This document shows, piece by piece, positions 21,401 to 32,828 of a stretch of 62,476 nucleotides of DNA. The notes below the pieces were generated by a model, which saw only the letters and a list, made by a program, of their open reading frames with translations, ran no database searches and had not been told where the DNA came from. The stretch is from Gnetum montanum (Eukaryota; Streptophyta; Gnetopsida; Gnetales; Gnetaceae), in assembly GCA_015680685.1 (NCBI GenBank), contig MNCI01035111.1, positions 517,889 through 580,364 on the forward strand, in the 5' to 3' direction. The translations under genes were made by a program, and so were the position numbers. Each line of letters begins with the position of its first letter. Position 1 is the first letter of the stretch.

Positions 21401-22694
21401 ATATTTACTAATACTTAACCAAATATCTTAGAAGGCATTAAGTAATCTTTAAAGATGTCTTCTACAAAACATTGTTCATTAAACAAACATCTGTCTTCTT
21501 GGAGATGTCTTCTAAAATTAGCCAAGATTTTGACTAAGATATTGAAACTACAACTAGAGATGCCTTTAATGCTAAAGATTTCTTTGGTTGCTTTTACCAG
21601 AAAATACAAACTTCTTCTCTTGGCATGGAGTTGGACTTAAAAAATCATTTTACATAAAGTTCTAGAGACGCCTTCTGCTTCAAAGATGTCTTTGTAACTT
21701 GACTTACAAAGTCATAACATATATTTCATTCTTAAAGATGTATTTCATCTTAAAGACATCTACTAATTTTGGGCCTACAAAAAGAGATTAAAAAAAAAAG
21801 AAACAAATAATAATTTTTCATTTTTCAAAATTTTTTTGAGAAATGCTTGCAAAAGATTTATTTGAAGAGGGGGAAACTAACTAAATTACATCATATTATT
21901 ACATGGAAAGAGGCTGAAACACCCACTATAAAGACAAATAAACTAAACAACAAAACCATCAAAAATAAGAAAACATAGTTCATGATAGCGAAAAGTAAAA
22001 CAAAAATCCAATAAAAATGATTCAAGCATAGTAAGACACTAGGAAAATCCATGAAAGGTAGTGATAAGAGCATAGAGTAGCAAACAACACTAGCTTGAAA
22101 AAAAAATGAATAGATCCACTACTTCTTAGTCTCCATCCCATTCTTCTTCTCTTTTATCTTCTTTTCCTCACACTACTACATTTCTGTTTTCTTCTTTTTC
22201 AAAATCTACTCGAGGATGTGCATCCAATATGATGCAATGCATAAACCACTTTTTGAAGGTCTTTTTCATAATATATTATGTAGGTCTTCAAGGACCTTTG
22301 TGGAGTTATGAAGGTATTTAGTCTCTCTATATTGACCCCTTATTAGAATGGATCTTCACCCACAACTACTTAGCAATTATTTTAATAAAGTTTCTCCTCT
22401 ACATCTGTGATGTTCATGACATATGTGTATTGAATAGTAGTTTGAGATGTATCTTCTGTGTGCTACTTGAAGTAATAATTTTATGAAATGTAAATAAAAA
22501 ATATGTAAAAATAAATTACAATTTTAATGATGGTAGATGATATAAACTTGCAATTCTACTTGATGATGTGTATTATTTAGAACAATAAAAATATCCATTG
22601 TAAAGAAGAATTTCTTAATGATGGAAGCATATTAAAAATAGATACCACTTGAATAGTATTGACATGGGAATACAGAAAATAACAAAATGGAAAG
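18467..22694. other. no recognisable gene
   Basis: AT-rich sequence with many stops in all frames. A 99-codon minus frame at 19,657-19,956 is rich in His/Lys and unrecognised. The only structure I can point to is the GATGTC/GACATC cluster at 21,220-21,770. The 5' LTR expected for element Z was not found here. Confidence 0.4.
21220..21770. repeat. cluster of AAAGACATCTTT-like motifs
   Basis: About a dozen words matching or close to AAAGACATCTTT/AAAGATGTCTTT lie in 550 bp (near 21,246, 21,299, 21,455, 21,503, 21,686 and 21,755, plus decayed copies), in both orientations. This could be the U3 part of an old LTR. Confidence 0.5.
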
Positions 22695-23045
22695 ATGTCT
22701 TCTTTTCATAGGGCTAATTCCCTACCAATGGATGATTTTATAAAACTTCATCATAGAACAAGAAAGAACCTAGATGAAGTACCCCAACAACTCAAAGTGA
22801 TATATACCCATTTAGATCCACACTATCTAGGCTTTACTTTTATTCTTCATCAAGATGAGCAGCTATAGTGGAGAAACTTGAAGGGTAACATCATTGGGCC
22901 ACCTGATCGTGTCATTCCATTAATGTTCATGGTAGCATTAATAGACCTAGGGCTTGAATTAGTAGCCTTAGAGTTCCAAGTGATAGATCATCTCTCTAGA
23001 GATTATCAATCTATGTAGATCCAACTTCAAAAAGATAAAGTCATA
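22695..23045 (+). pseudogene. unrecognised coding-like frame
   Basis: From ATG 22,695 one frame stays open to 23,015 except for a single TAG at 22,866. The text includes VPQQLKVIYTHLDPHYLGF and PPDRVIPLMFMVALIDLG. I do not recognise a family. Just after it, at 23,084-23,140, a stretch resembles the integrase zinc-region DNA at 48,993, so part of this may derive from an older gypsy pol. Low confidence that it is a gene. Confidence 0.25.
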
Positions 23046-23159
23046 TGAAGACCTACCATGAAGCTTTTGAGGGTAAAATAGTTCCAATCAAACTAACATT
23101 GTAGGTAGATATCAACATCAAGGTCCTTCATCATTCAATGAAGATTATGTGAACCACTA

Positions 23160-25280
23160 ATGGTTACATTTAATCTTGGTAAGTAATCAAAACAAGGGCA
23201 GAGCTAGACCTAGAACCAGGTGGGGCTTAAGGACAAGGTTGTCTAGTCACCAAGTAAGAGAGCAACTAAGGGACCAGAGAAGAAGAGCAAGCTAGCATAA
23301 CTCTCCTATCTCTTCATCCCCATCATCTTCCTTATTGTATAGTTATAATGAGGGAGAACATGATTAGGATCAAAGGGAAAATGATCAAAGATAATTTGGA
23401 GATAATAGAAGACTCCATTGTAGAGATGAGACGATGAAACATAGAAAACAATAAGAAAAAGAAAGGTATCATCAAGAAAGAAGGCATAAAAAGTCACATA
23501 ATAGAAGATATGATCATAATAGAAACCATGATGAATGAGATAGCTATGATGAATCATTACTTATGATAAGGAACATGATTAATATTTCTGAGGTAGTTCA
23601 CATCCCCACTAGGTTTCAAAAGGATAAACAAATTAAACAACTTGATATGAACAATATCCCTAAGTTTAAGGGAGGCTATAATGCTAATTCACAACATCAT
23701 CTATAAGCCTTCCATGATGTCTATGTCTTGCAAAACATTGAAAATGACTAGAAGAAGCTTAAGGTATTTCCTAGAATACTTATAAAGGAAGCTAAAAATG
23801 GGTACCAATCCTTGGAACCAGAATCTATTTGTAGATGAAGTATGATGATAGAGTGGTTAAATGATAAGTATTAGATGTACTCTAGGGTGTCCAAATTGAG
23901 GAAATAAATTAAAAGATGGAAATAAGATAACCATGAATCCATTGATGTAGCCTTAGGAAGATACTATTCTTTATTACACTAATTACTAGGTCATGTTTTC
24001 TCTTAGTGGAAGGAACTCTACCAAATCATCGATGGGCTTAGAAATAAAATGAGAGAGACTTTTAGGATGTATGCCCAAGGAAGGCTATTATAATTCAGGG
24101 TTCATCAAATCCAAATGCTAATTGACAAAGTAGTAAAAAAATAAAAGATGTTAAGGAAGAGAGAAAATGTAGAGAAGTACAATTGAGATCCCTTCATTTT
24201 CAAGAAAGAGATTCATATTTGTGATCTATAGTAGGAAGCACCATTGGAGGAGATCATGCAAAGAAAGATCTTACTGATTTAAAATTTTATTACTAAAATA
24301 TCAACTAAGTTGGATAATATCTGAGACTTTATAGATTAGAAGTTATAAATAATACTTAAAATCATGGAGGAGAAAATAGAATAAGAAAGTAGGACGAAGA
24401 ATGAGAGAAGGAAAAAGAACATAGTAAAGAATTATCACCATCAAAATGGTAAGGATATAGTAGTATAAGAGGTTGAAAATTTTGATTTAGATAATGAAGG
24501 ATGTGACATATGCCAATACAAACATCCAAAGGATTGCTGCCCATTTTTGTCACACTTGTAGGAGTTTAGAGTGTACACCTTAAACCTAAAGTTTGTCAAA
24601 ATGCAAATGTCCAAGAGGTTGTCTCATCACTAAGACAACTATTGATAGTAGTTCCACAATAGTAGTACTATCCAAGTGGAATGCCACCTTATCCTTAGGA
24701 CTATTATTAGTAATGGCATAATCCATAGTCATGGGGAATGCCACCACCAAGGTAGCAATACCCTTACCAACAACTAGATTTTTATGGATACTATGTCTAA
24801 TAGTCAATGTCATTAAGTGGCTCCACTATTTACACATCTTCCAATCGTTACTATCCTCTTGAATATCATAGTCCTACTACTCCATAAGCCAAATCTCCCT
24901 TCACATATACTCCTTACCATTTACAAAACCATGCACCTCATGCCTTCACTCCCTTACCACATGTAGCATTTATGCAAGGTGAAATACCTTGATAGATTTA
25001 GTAGCAGAATGCCACAAGAGCTGTGAACTTGCAAGTGGATGATAATTCAACTGGTTCTAAGCATAATCTTGAAAGAGGTTATTTTCCTAGCCTAATAGTC
25101 TACTCATACCATCATAGGCCTCTATGGCTACGAAATCCTTTCAAACTATCCAAGGAATATATACCAAGATGCCTTCAAATCAAAAATCTTAAAAAAGGAC
25201 AAACTATCATGTTGACCATGTCACAATCAATTTGATAGAGGTAGGACACCTTTCTAGAAAAAAGACTAATCTTGAAAGTC
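23160..25280 (+). pseudogene. element Z gag
   Basis: Reads MNNIPKFKGGYNANSQHHL, AFHDVYVLQNIENDW, KLKVFPRIL, NHESIDVALGRYYSLLH, IIDGLRNKMRETFRMYAQGRL and a zinc knuckle CDICQYKHPKDCC near 24,495-24,540, then a Pro/Ser/Tyr-rich tail. This is the retrotransposon gag core plus nucleocapsid. Compared with W (CEICQYDHPKGCC) the knuckle Cys and His residues are kept. Many stops and frameshifts. The N-terminal part is Arg/Ser-rich (about 23,200-23,560). The exact start is unclear. Confidence 0.8.
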
Positions 25281-25281
25281 C

Positions 25282-25610
25282 CTTGATCTATTTACAGATT
25301 ATAGGAAATGACCCATGTAAGGCTCTATTAGACTTAATTTCTAATGTGAATTTAATGTCCCAAGAAATGAACAATACATGGAACTTTCTGCTACTTTAGA
25401 AATGTAATATAATGTTAGAGCTTATAGACCAATCATTATTGTTTCATTTGGATTGGTAGAGGACATGCTATCATCAGTGGGTAGTGATATCCAACATATT
25501 TTGTGGAGATCCATGTAGATAATTGTAAGGGGGACTTTCCAATCATTATGAGAAGGGCTTAGCTAAGTACAATTGATGCTAAGTTAGAAATCATAGAACT
25601 TTCCTTGGAA
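25282..25610 (+). pseudogene. element Z protease
   Basis: Retropepsin-like region: SPLIYLQIIGNDPCKALLD, then SNVNLMSQEMNNTWN. In W and Y the same place reads LIYLQIIGNEPCKVLLDSS and LIYLQITRNEPCKNFLDLG. The catalytic motif, normally DTG or DSG, reads DLI here, so the enzyme would be inactive. Several stops follow before the flap/GRAWLS region. Confidence 0.7.
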
Positions 25611-26214
25611 ATATCTAAGGAAAATAAATTTTAAAAAATAGATAAGAAGAGAGTTCCATGCACCACATACAGTGACATATAATACAATTGCATAGAAAAG
25701 ATATCGATCATTAAAAGCACAACCATCATAGCATGCAAAATGTATGTCAAATTCACAAGTATGCAAAGGTGCCTATACGTGGCAACCAAAAAATCATAAG
25801 GCATCCAATGGTTGATCATAAATGACATCTCTAGTTCTATAATGTACATGAAATAGATAGAAATCCTCATAGATGCATACATATATAAGATGAATAAAAT
25901 GAAGTAAATCATGAACCAACTCCGAGACTCAAGAAATTAAGGAGAGTTAGAAGTAGATTGTGAAGAGTTGGAAACTCCCAAAATCTTGGAGCTAGAGTCT
26001 TTGGAGCTAAAAACATTATCGAGGCCATTAGAATATATGTTCCTAAACAATGGAAGACTAATAATTATCAATGCTCACCTTACCAAAGAATAGAAGGAGG
26101 AGCTGCTAAGAGTAGTGAATGAATAGCCAATAGGCTCTGCATGGTTATATGATGAAATCATATGGATAGATCCATGCATATACTAGCATTGAATCTACAT
26201 ATATGTTATTATCA

Positions 26215-26855
26215 AGTTTAAAAGAAAACCATAAAGGAGGTTGAACCCAAAATTAAAGGAAGTTGTTAAAAACGATATCAAAAAGCTCTCGAAGGCTGGG
26301 TTCATCTATCTTGTATTAGATAATGAATGGGTAAGCCTTCTTGTCATTTTACTAAAGAAAGGAGGATAATGAATGGTCTTTATAAACTTTAGATTGTTAA
26401 ACATGGCCATTTTTAAGGATCATTTTCCTCTTTCATTTGTAGATCAAGTGTTGGACACTATACTAGATCATAGGTATTATAGGTTTTTGGATAGTCATAG
26501 TGGCTATAACCAAATTCATATTCTACTAGAAGATCAGACAAAAAACAATGTTTACAAGTTCATGTGGGATATTTGCATATAAAAAGATGTCCTTCAACCT
26601 ATGTAATGTCCCTATCACTTTTCAACATCTTTTCATTAGCATCTTTTAGTAGCAAATTGGCAATTGTGTGGAAGTCTTCATTGATGACTTATCCACTTAT
26701 GGTGCTAAATTCCAACAAGCACTAGATTTCCTTGAGCAAGTACTAAAATGATGTGTGGAGACTAATCTAAAGCCTGATTGGTAGAAACACCACTTGATGG
26801 TCTAGGAGAACATTGTCCTAGGGCACCTAATTTTAGAAAAAGAAATTGAGGTAAA
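26215..26855 (+). pseudogene. element Z reverse transcriptase, first part
   Basis: Shows LNPKLKEVVKNDIKKL, VSLLVILLKKGG, FINFRLLNMAIFKDHFPLSF, VDQVLDTI, FLDSHSGYNQI and, near 26,680, FIDDLSTYG in which both catalytic aspartates remain. It ends in IVLGHLIL just before the target duplication CCTAG (26,856-26,860), where X is inserted. Typical plant gypsy Athila/Tat RT word order. Confidence 0.88.
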
Positions 26856-26860
26856 CCTAG
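26856..26860. repeat. target-site duplication of X, left (CCTAG)
   Basis: CCTAG precedes the TGATGAGT end of X; the identical pentamer follows X at 35,880-35,884. Confidence 0.9.
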
Positions 26861-27569
26861 TGATGAGTGGTGAGGTACCCCTACACTCAACCATACAAAT
26901 ACGAGCATTTCACACATGATCTGGTTGAACTCCATAGAGGGACTAGTTGTGGTATCTAGATGGTTACTCGTAGATTGCAGTTCACTATCTTCCCACTTGG
27001 ACTAGTATTAGCTTTGTCACGTATGGTTTAGTCCAAAGTGAGGTCTATGATGTGTTCCTACACTAATGCTACTCCTTGGTATGATGGTAAATAATATCAA
27101 CTAAACTAGGAAAGAGAGAAAGGATGAGAGAGAATCTAAACTAGCCTAAGTATGATAAGCATCCATTCCTTAATCATTCGTACACATCTTGGACCTCGTG
27201 CACGACTACCACTGGGATTACCAAATGCATGGCCTAGGTACACTACTGGGTTACCAAGTAGTCACACTTGAATGCTCGTGATTAAGTCGTACTCATTCTG
27301 CATTATTACGAGATAAGGGTAGAGAGATATTAACTAAGAAAGTAGTAAATAACAATGAAAATTAAATAAATAATTAAGCTAAGTGGATGCTGCAATGATG
27401 AAGTAATCTCGATCTTTATTGTCGGTCATGTGTATGTCCAAGTACGTCACACTTGAATAAGGATGTTGTACAATTACAATCATCACACTGCAGGCATGCA
27501 CTGGGAGAAAAGGGTTGAGAGGAAAAATTGACATGCTAAAAACTATTGAAAACTTAAACTTCAAAATAC
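26861..27569 (-). repeat. element X 3' LTR, truncated
   Basis: Collinear with 35,030-35,739 of the 5' LTR at high similarity by eye. The missing part is the U3 start with palindromes and TATA box (the right end in this orientation). Contains the reversed polyadenylation signal near 27,413. The junction at 27,569/27,570 is a deletion, not an LTR end. Confidence 0.9.
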
Positions 27570-29066
27570 CAAACCACAGAAACATTTTATTTGCTTTGAC
27601 ATACCAAGTTGCAAACACCCATCGTTCCTCCTCGTAAGCTCTGGCTTTATCTCTAGATTCTTGAACATCTATGAGCTGTCGAGCCAAGTCTTTTGCAACA
27701 CCTTTCTACCCTTGCTAGCTTTCTTTAACCACCTCAAGTTCAGAATTTGTGACCTCCAATTTTTGCAATATTTTCTTGCATTCTGCAAATTCTATTTCAT
27801 ACTTGACATAGGTGGTGGCTACCTATTGCTCGAGCTCTATTCTCGGGCACCCTACTATCAACATGGCAAGGTTGGCATACTGTAGGTTTGCTAACTCCAT
27901 GTATTCTATAAGGTCCTAGATCTGCAAGTCCCAACTCTTAACTTCCACCTGGTGGGCAAACATGTATGTGTCCAATATGGCCTGCCAGTCAGTGTGTTGA
28001 GCACTGAGAGTGTTGATGTGGGCCTTGGCCATATGGATCTCCTTCTCAATGATTTGTTTATACATCCCCACCTAGTCCCTGAAATGCTCCTTCAGTTTCT
28101 CATGATGTTTAGCCTCATTCTACCATGTGCTTATTTCAATGGTTATCTTCTGACAGATGGTGCATACCTCCTCCATCGAGAGGGTTCGATTTTCCATGGC
28201 TAAACGGTTCATGTTCTAGTTGACCCTGGTTAGTTGTTCTTGCAACTATTGAAAGTGTTCTTCAAGAACATTCTTTTGTTTCTCTACAAAGGTCAACCGA
28301 AGGTTGTCAGCAATAATTTTTTTTCTTTTCCTCTTGTAAGGCTTTGAATGCCTTGGTGTGCGCATAAGTTTGTGTTTGTGCCGCAGAGGCATCCCAAATA
28401 GCCTTCTCTTTTTCTTCTGTCACTCTTTTATTCTCTATCAACAATTTAGTAAGTTGCTCAGTTTTGAAACTATCCAGTTGGTCTATGGGAATGAATTGAG
28501 AAGGATCCCGCTATGCTTCTTGCAGGGTCATGAGCATTTCTTGCAATCTTTGCACTTCTGTTTTAGCATGCTCAGCCCTCATCTCTCTCAAGACCAGCTT
28601 CCCTTTGGTGGAAATGAGGTCTAATTGTATTGCTGTAACATCCTGTGGGATGTCAAACAAGGACATCATTACTTCTCCTGTGTATAGCAATCGATCAAGT
28701 ACATCCTCATGTTCTGCAAGAGTCATTGAGGTTTCAATTAGAGTTTGAGCATCTCGTGCTCTTGTAAGATTTGTCAGTGGCACAACAGGCACATTGAATG
28801 ATTTCTTAATGTGATCTGCGACCACTTCTGTGGCTCATGTTGCATCCTGGTGCTGCATGACCACCACCGTGGCCCCTTCACCGATTTCTAACTGCACTTA
28901 AAAGGACGCAACATTTCCTGAGATTTGTTATGACCAAGTGCTCTCTCCTCCCCCTATATGGATGGACACTTCACCCCTCATGTGATCCAAAGAAATCATG
29001 GGTTGTATGGCATTATCGATGATGTGGAAGAGATTTGCATCATCACGACTTCCCCAACTGACCATC

Positions 29067-29071
29067 TCAGG
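29067..29071. repeat. target duplication of solo LTR, left (TCAGG)
   Basis: TCAGG precedes TGATGAG; an identical copy sits at 29,826-29,830. Confidence 0.9.
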
Positions 29072-29273
29072 TGATGAGTGGTGAGGTACCCCTACACTCC
29101 ACCATACGAATACGAGCGTACACGCGCGATCCGGTCGAACTCCGTAGACTAAATGCCTTAACGCCACAAGAAACACTTGGGGTTAATCATTCGTTGTCTT
29201 CCCAGGCTTGCTTGTATGTGTCACGGTGTATGGTTAAGCAAGTCTGAGGTATATGATTTTTTTGGTATTTTTC

Positions 29274-29498
29274 NNNNNNNNNNNNNNNNNNNNNNNNNNN
29301 NNNNNNNNNNNNNNNNNNNNNNNNNNNNNNNNNNNNNNNNNNNNNNNNNNNNNNNNNNNNNNNNNNNNNNNNNNNNNNNNNNNNNNNNNNNNNNNNNNNN
29401 NNNNNNNNNNNNNNNNNNNNNNNNNNNNNNNNNNNNNNNNNNNNNNNNNNNNNNNNNNNNNNNNNNNNNNNNNNNNNNNNNNNNNNNNNNNNNNNNNN
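29274..29498. other. assembly gap, 225 N
   Basis: Undetermined bases within the solo LTR. Translations across it are meaningless. Confidence 0.99.
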
Positions 29499-29741
29499 AA
29501 ATCAATAAAACCATGTACTGCAAGGTTTATCCAATCAAGTTCGTCTTTATTGCCGTACACAACTTGGGTTCAGGTTACAAGCTGCTCGAATAAAGAGCCG
29601 TTCACTCTAGGACTCCTACTGTGGGCACATGGGGAAAAATTCTAACTCTGGAGTGATCAATCTGCCAGAGCTTCGCTACACTAGCCAGGATTGGGAAATG
29701 AAGGGAGTGCCGCCTCTTATTTATAGATATGGCGGCGCGAC

Positions 29742-29800
29742 GTGATATCGCGTACGCGATATCACAGGAGAAGACGCGATATCGCGTACGCGATATCGCG
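29742..29800. repeat. two perfect palindromes of CGCGATATCGCG type
   Basis: 29,742-29,765 (24 bp) and 29,775-29,800 (26 bp) are each exactly self-complementary. The second is two copies of CGCGATATCGCG joined by TA; the first has the same core with gtgatat/atatcac ends. CpG density is extreme against the AT-rich surroundings. They lie in U3, just upstream of the TATA box in LTR orientation. Confidence 0.95.
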
Positions 29801-30945
29801 GCCTAGTGTAAACCGCGTCTCATCATCAGGGATGGCCCTGAGATAGCTCATCAATGGTCTATAATCGTGTGGTGGTGGTGGTGGTTGATCCTGCTGGCCT
29901 GTTCTGGGCCCTACTTCTTGTTGTTGGCTAGGTCCCATGCTTGGAAGTTGGCTGGGTCCTACAAGTTGAGTTGCAGTTGGCCTTGCCGTTTATTCTTTTT
30001 CTTGTTCCAGCCCTAGCATCTCACTAGTGATTTTCCTTATAGCTGGTGGCTTTAGTAGTTTAGCATATGAAGCATTTGGGCTTTTTGGAGGACATCATTT
30101 GTGTATCCTCTAATACTAGCACGTCTGCACAACTTCCTAATAAGACAAGGGAAGGGCAACGCAAGCTTCCATGTCTTCCATTCTTCAAACTGCCTCAAGA
30201 TCTCTGTAAAATATAGATGAGCCAGGTTAGCATTAACCTTTCCCATCAACATTGCACATCCTATTACTGAATATGTTGAAATTCTTTTTAAGCCTTTTTT
30301 GGGGAAGATGTGATAAGTCCATATTTTAAAATAAATCCTCTCTTCCGTCATCAACTCCCCAAACGTCTTATCTTCCTTGCCATATGTCCTTTTTAACCAA
30401 ACTCGTCACACATCAAGGTCTGAGCAGGTAGACAACTGAGCAACTTTTGTCCCTATATTCAAAAGGTTTAATACTTCCAAAATGGCTTGAAAAGAGAAAT
30501 CAATAGTCACACCACAAATGTTAACTGTGGTGCCTTGTTCTTTATTGTGCCAAAATTGGTACATTTTCCCTAAGTACTAAGCACCACTTTCAGAGAGGAT
30601 AGGCCATAATGGAAATCCTTTGAGGTGATTCCTAATGGCCTCTAGAGAAAATTTTGTGAAAGATCCAAAGTTTAATCCCACAATCATTGTAGTGAATATG
30701 GACCTTTCATGGATGGCCTTAACACAATCCTGGGGCAATGTCAGATGTTGTTCCTATTTAGGCACTACTGTAGCTCCTCCTTCTACCTACCTTGATTGTA
30801 CAGTAGTAGGGTCCTCTTGTTGGATACTAAATGATTTTTCCTCATAATTTTCATTCTATCTAGTAGGAACTTTTCCTTCACCTCTCCTAGGTCATTTGGT
30901 CCCACCTTCAGTAAGACCTTCTTGTTATCTGCATTTCGGGGCCAT

Positions 30946-32828
30946 CTCCAATCACATGGGGCCAATCGTTAGTAAGGTTGTTGTCAAAGTTATGTTATAC
31001 CTTACTGCTTGCCTTAATGAATTTGTTTTATCTCCATGTGATGTTAATTATTAGGAGAGAATGTCCCTAAAAGATTATAATATTTAATCCTCTTTACTTA
31101 GGTGGTTTCCATATCTAGTTTCTCAGTATACTAAAGGGATGAAATTGTTTTTGGCACATGTATCCTTAATTTTATAACTAATTACCCTTGATAATGTCCT
31201 TTAGGTGATGAAAAATTTCAAAAAATTTATGCACTATTCGGTGTGTGCCCCTCCCCCACAACTAAGCTGAACACTCCAGGTTCAAGTAGGTTCAAATGGA
31301 ATGAAAATTGGAGGACCAGCGAGCGAGTTATGGATATGAAAGCAAGGGGCGAGCAATCGCAAGTCATAGAGAGAAATTTGAAAAACTTCCCCTGCGTGAA
31401 CAGTTGCAAGTGATGTTAAGTAGTGTAGGGGGCTCACGTATATATATATTTTTGGGACATGATATCGCGGCCTATCAATGTTAGGGCACTATTGAATATA
31501 CCAAAATTTTAAGATTTTTCTAAAGTTAACGATGTAAACTAAGGACATCTGGATGAGTGGTAAAGGGTTCCAATATAATTCAACTAGTTCTGAAGGCATG
31601 AATAATTATGATGGTATGGAATTTATTAATAAGGACCTCAGATGATAAGGAAGAGAAAAAGGCTATGTGATGGTTCATAGGAACATTCGAATCGGAGGGA
31701 TAGTAATAAGGGAACGAATATCATTGAAAATATGCTAAGGGTAATAGATGGTGTGTGGAAGATATGTTATGAGTAAAAATTTCAAAAAATTACACAAGTG
31801 GGTCCTCCCCAAAGCAGGTTCCAACCTATAATGCCCTTGCATAACCACACCTTAAAATGTTCATAGGCACTAGAAGAATTAGATGTAATCCACACTAGTT
31901 CCGCAAAACACACACACGTAAGTATCATCGGAATGAGGTACGAATTCTATAATACATGAGACATGAGCTACAATTACATGAATAGAGAGATGAGACGGAC
32001 TATAGAAGGGATTGCAGAGATTGGGACATGAGGTAACTGACCCAAGGCACAATGAATCTTGCATGTAGAGCATGATTAATGTGTCATTAACTTGTCATTC
32101 CAAGATCAGGACCAAGTCCATTCCTCTGATCAGTGACACCGCATTGTTTCATCCCATGATGAGCAACTTATGAGAGCACCATAACAACAAGGCGTATGAT
32201 CACTTAGCATTTTGTTCAAGGGAGGAGTGATTTTTGCTTTGTGGCACTTTCTTTGGTTTTTTGTTTTTTTTTTTTCGATTACTGAATCCAGAGAAGCCAC
32301 CAACCTTTAGGCATGGATACATGTCTTTCCAGTGGGACCCCCTAAAATAGCATTGGATTTTTGAGTGCCTTTTGATTACTCTTACTCCCATTTTGCGTTA
32401 GATCTACAAGGATCTTAGTACAACCATGTTGCATGATAACTCTCATAGACATCACCAAAGAGAATCCGCAAGTCCCCTTAATGTCACATCCTAATCATTT
32501 CCTCTTGATCCATCCTTCTTCATTCTGGGTACAATGAACACAAAATTAATTTTAAGTTTCAAGAATGTCAAGAATATCATTATACCCTCGAATAGAACCT
32601 CTTATTTGTAGAATGGATGAGTGGATGTAATGGTCTCACTGTCTAAATAATTGATCACTTGAGACTTGATAACATAGAACACACCTCAACCAACGAGCTA
32701 CATGAGTGTTTTATTCATAGATAAGATTACTTATAAAAAGATAAAAAAAATACAAAAAGGTAACAAAAAAGAAATTGAAAATCTGGAAAACAAAAAATTA
32801 TAAAATTAAAGAAAATGAAAAATATTTA
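30946..32828 (-). other. element X spacer between gag and ORF3
   Basis: No coding frame. Includes the conserved block near 32,300-32,340 (shared with Y, Z and W), the text gtgggtcctccccaaagca (about 31,800) shared with W, and a stray gatatcgcggcc near 31,460 with a (TA) run before it. In Y and W the corresponding spacer follows integrase, so the pol deletion in X joins the gag end to this spacer. Confidence 0.6.

Larger units (their letters stand above)
29072..29825 (-). mobile_element. solo LTR inserted in X ORF3
   Basis: Begins tgatgagtggtgaggtaccc and ends ctcatca, flanked by TCAGG on both sides, with no internal region: a solo LTR left by LTR-LTR recombination. The orientation is minus, by comparison with X. 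About 225 bases inside are undetermined. The middle resembles the Y LTR more than X. U3 holds two long GATATCGCG palindromes and a TATA box (plus 29,716-29,726) flanked by gccgcc/ggcggc. Confidence 0.9.
27570..30945 (-). pseudogene. element X ORF3 (coiled-coil third frame)
   Basis: Minus-strand frame starting at 30,945 (MAPKCR). The N-terminal part has GLNFGSFTKFSLEAIRNHL, PLWPIL, then (30,052-30,354) VNANLAHLYFTEILRQFEEW and LALPFPCLIRKLCRRASI, resembling the plant 'putative transposon protein'/ATHILA ORF-type domain with its LPFPxLIxxLC signature. The downstream part (28,511-28,825 and on) is Glu/Lys/Gln-rich and coiled-coil-like, with MEEVCTICQKITIEIS and EKLKEHFRD blocks shared with Z and partly with Y. 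It is interrupted by the solo LTR 29,072-29,825 and cut at 27,570. Function unknown; its place after pol corresponds to env-like ORFs of Athila elements, but no transmembrane segment is obvious. Confidence 0.7.

Noticed and set aside
24586-24813. 75-codon minus frame
   Set aside because: Antisense to the Z gag tail; no independent motif.
27379-27687. 102-codon minus frame
   Set aside because: Chimeric read-through from the truncated ORF3 of X into its 3' LTR; only the ORF3 part is meaningful.
29177-29645. Long frames across the N run
   Set aside because: They are open only because N codons cannot be stops.
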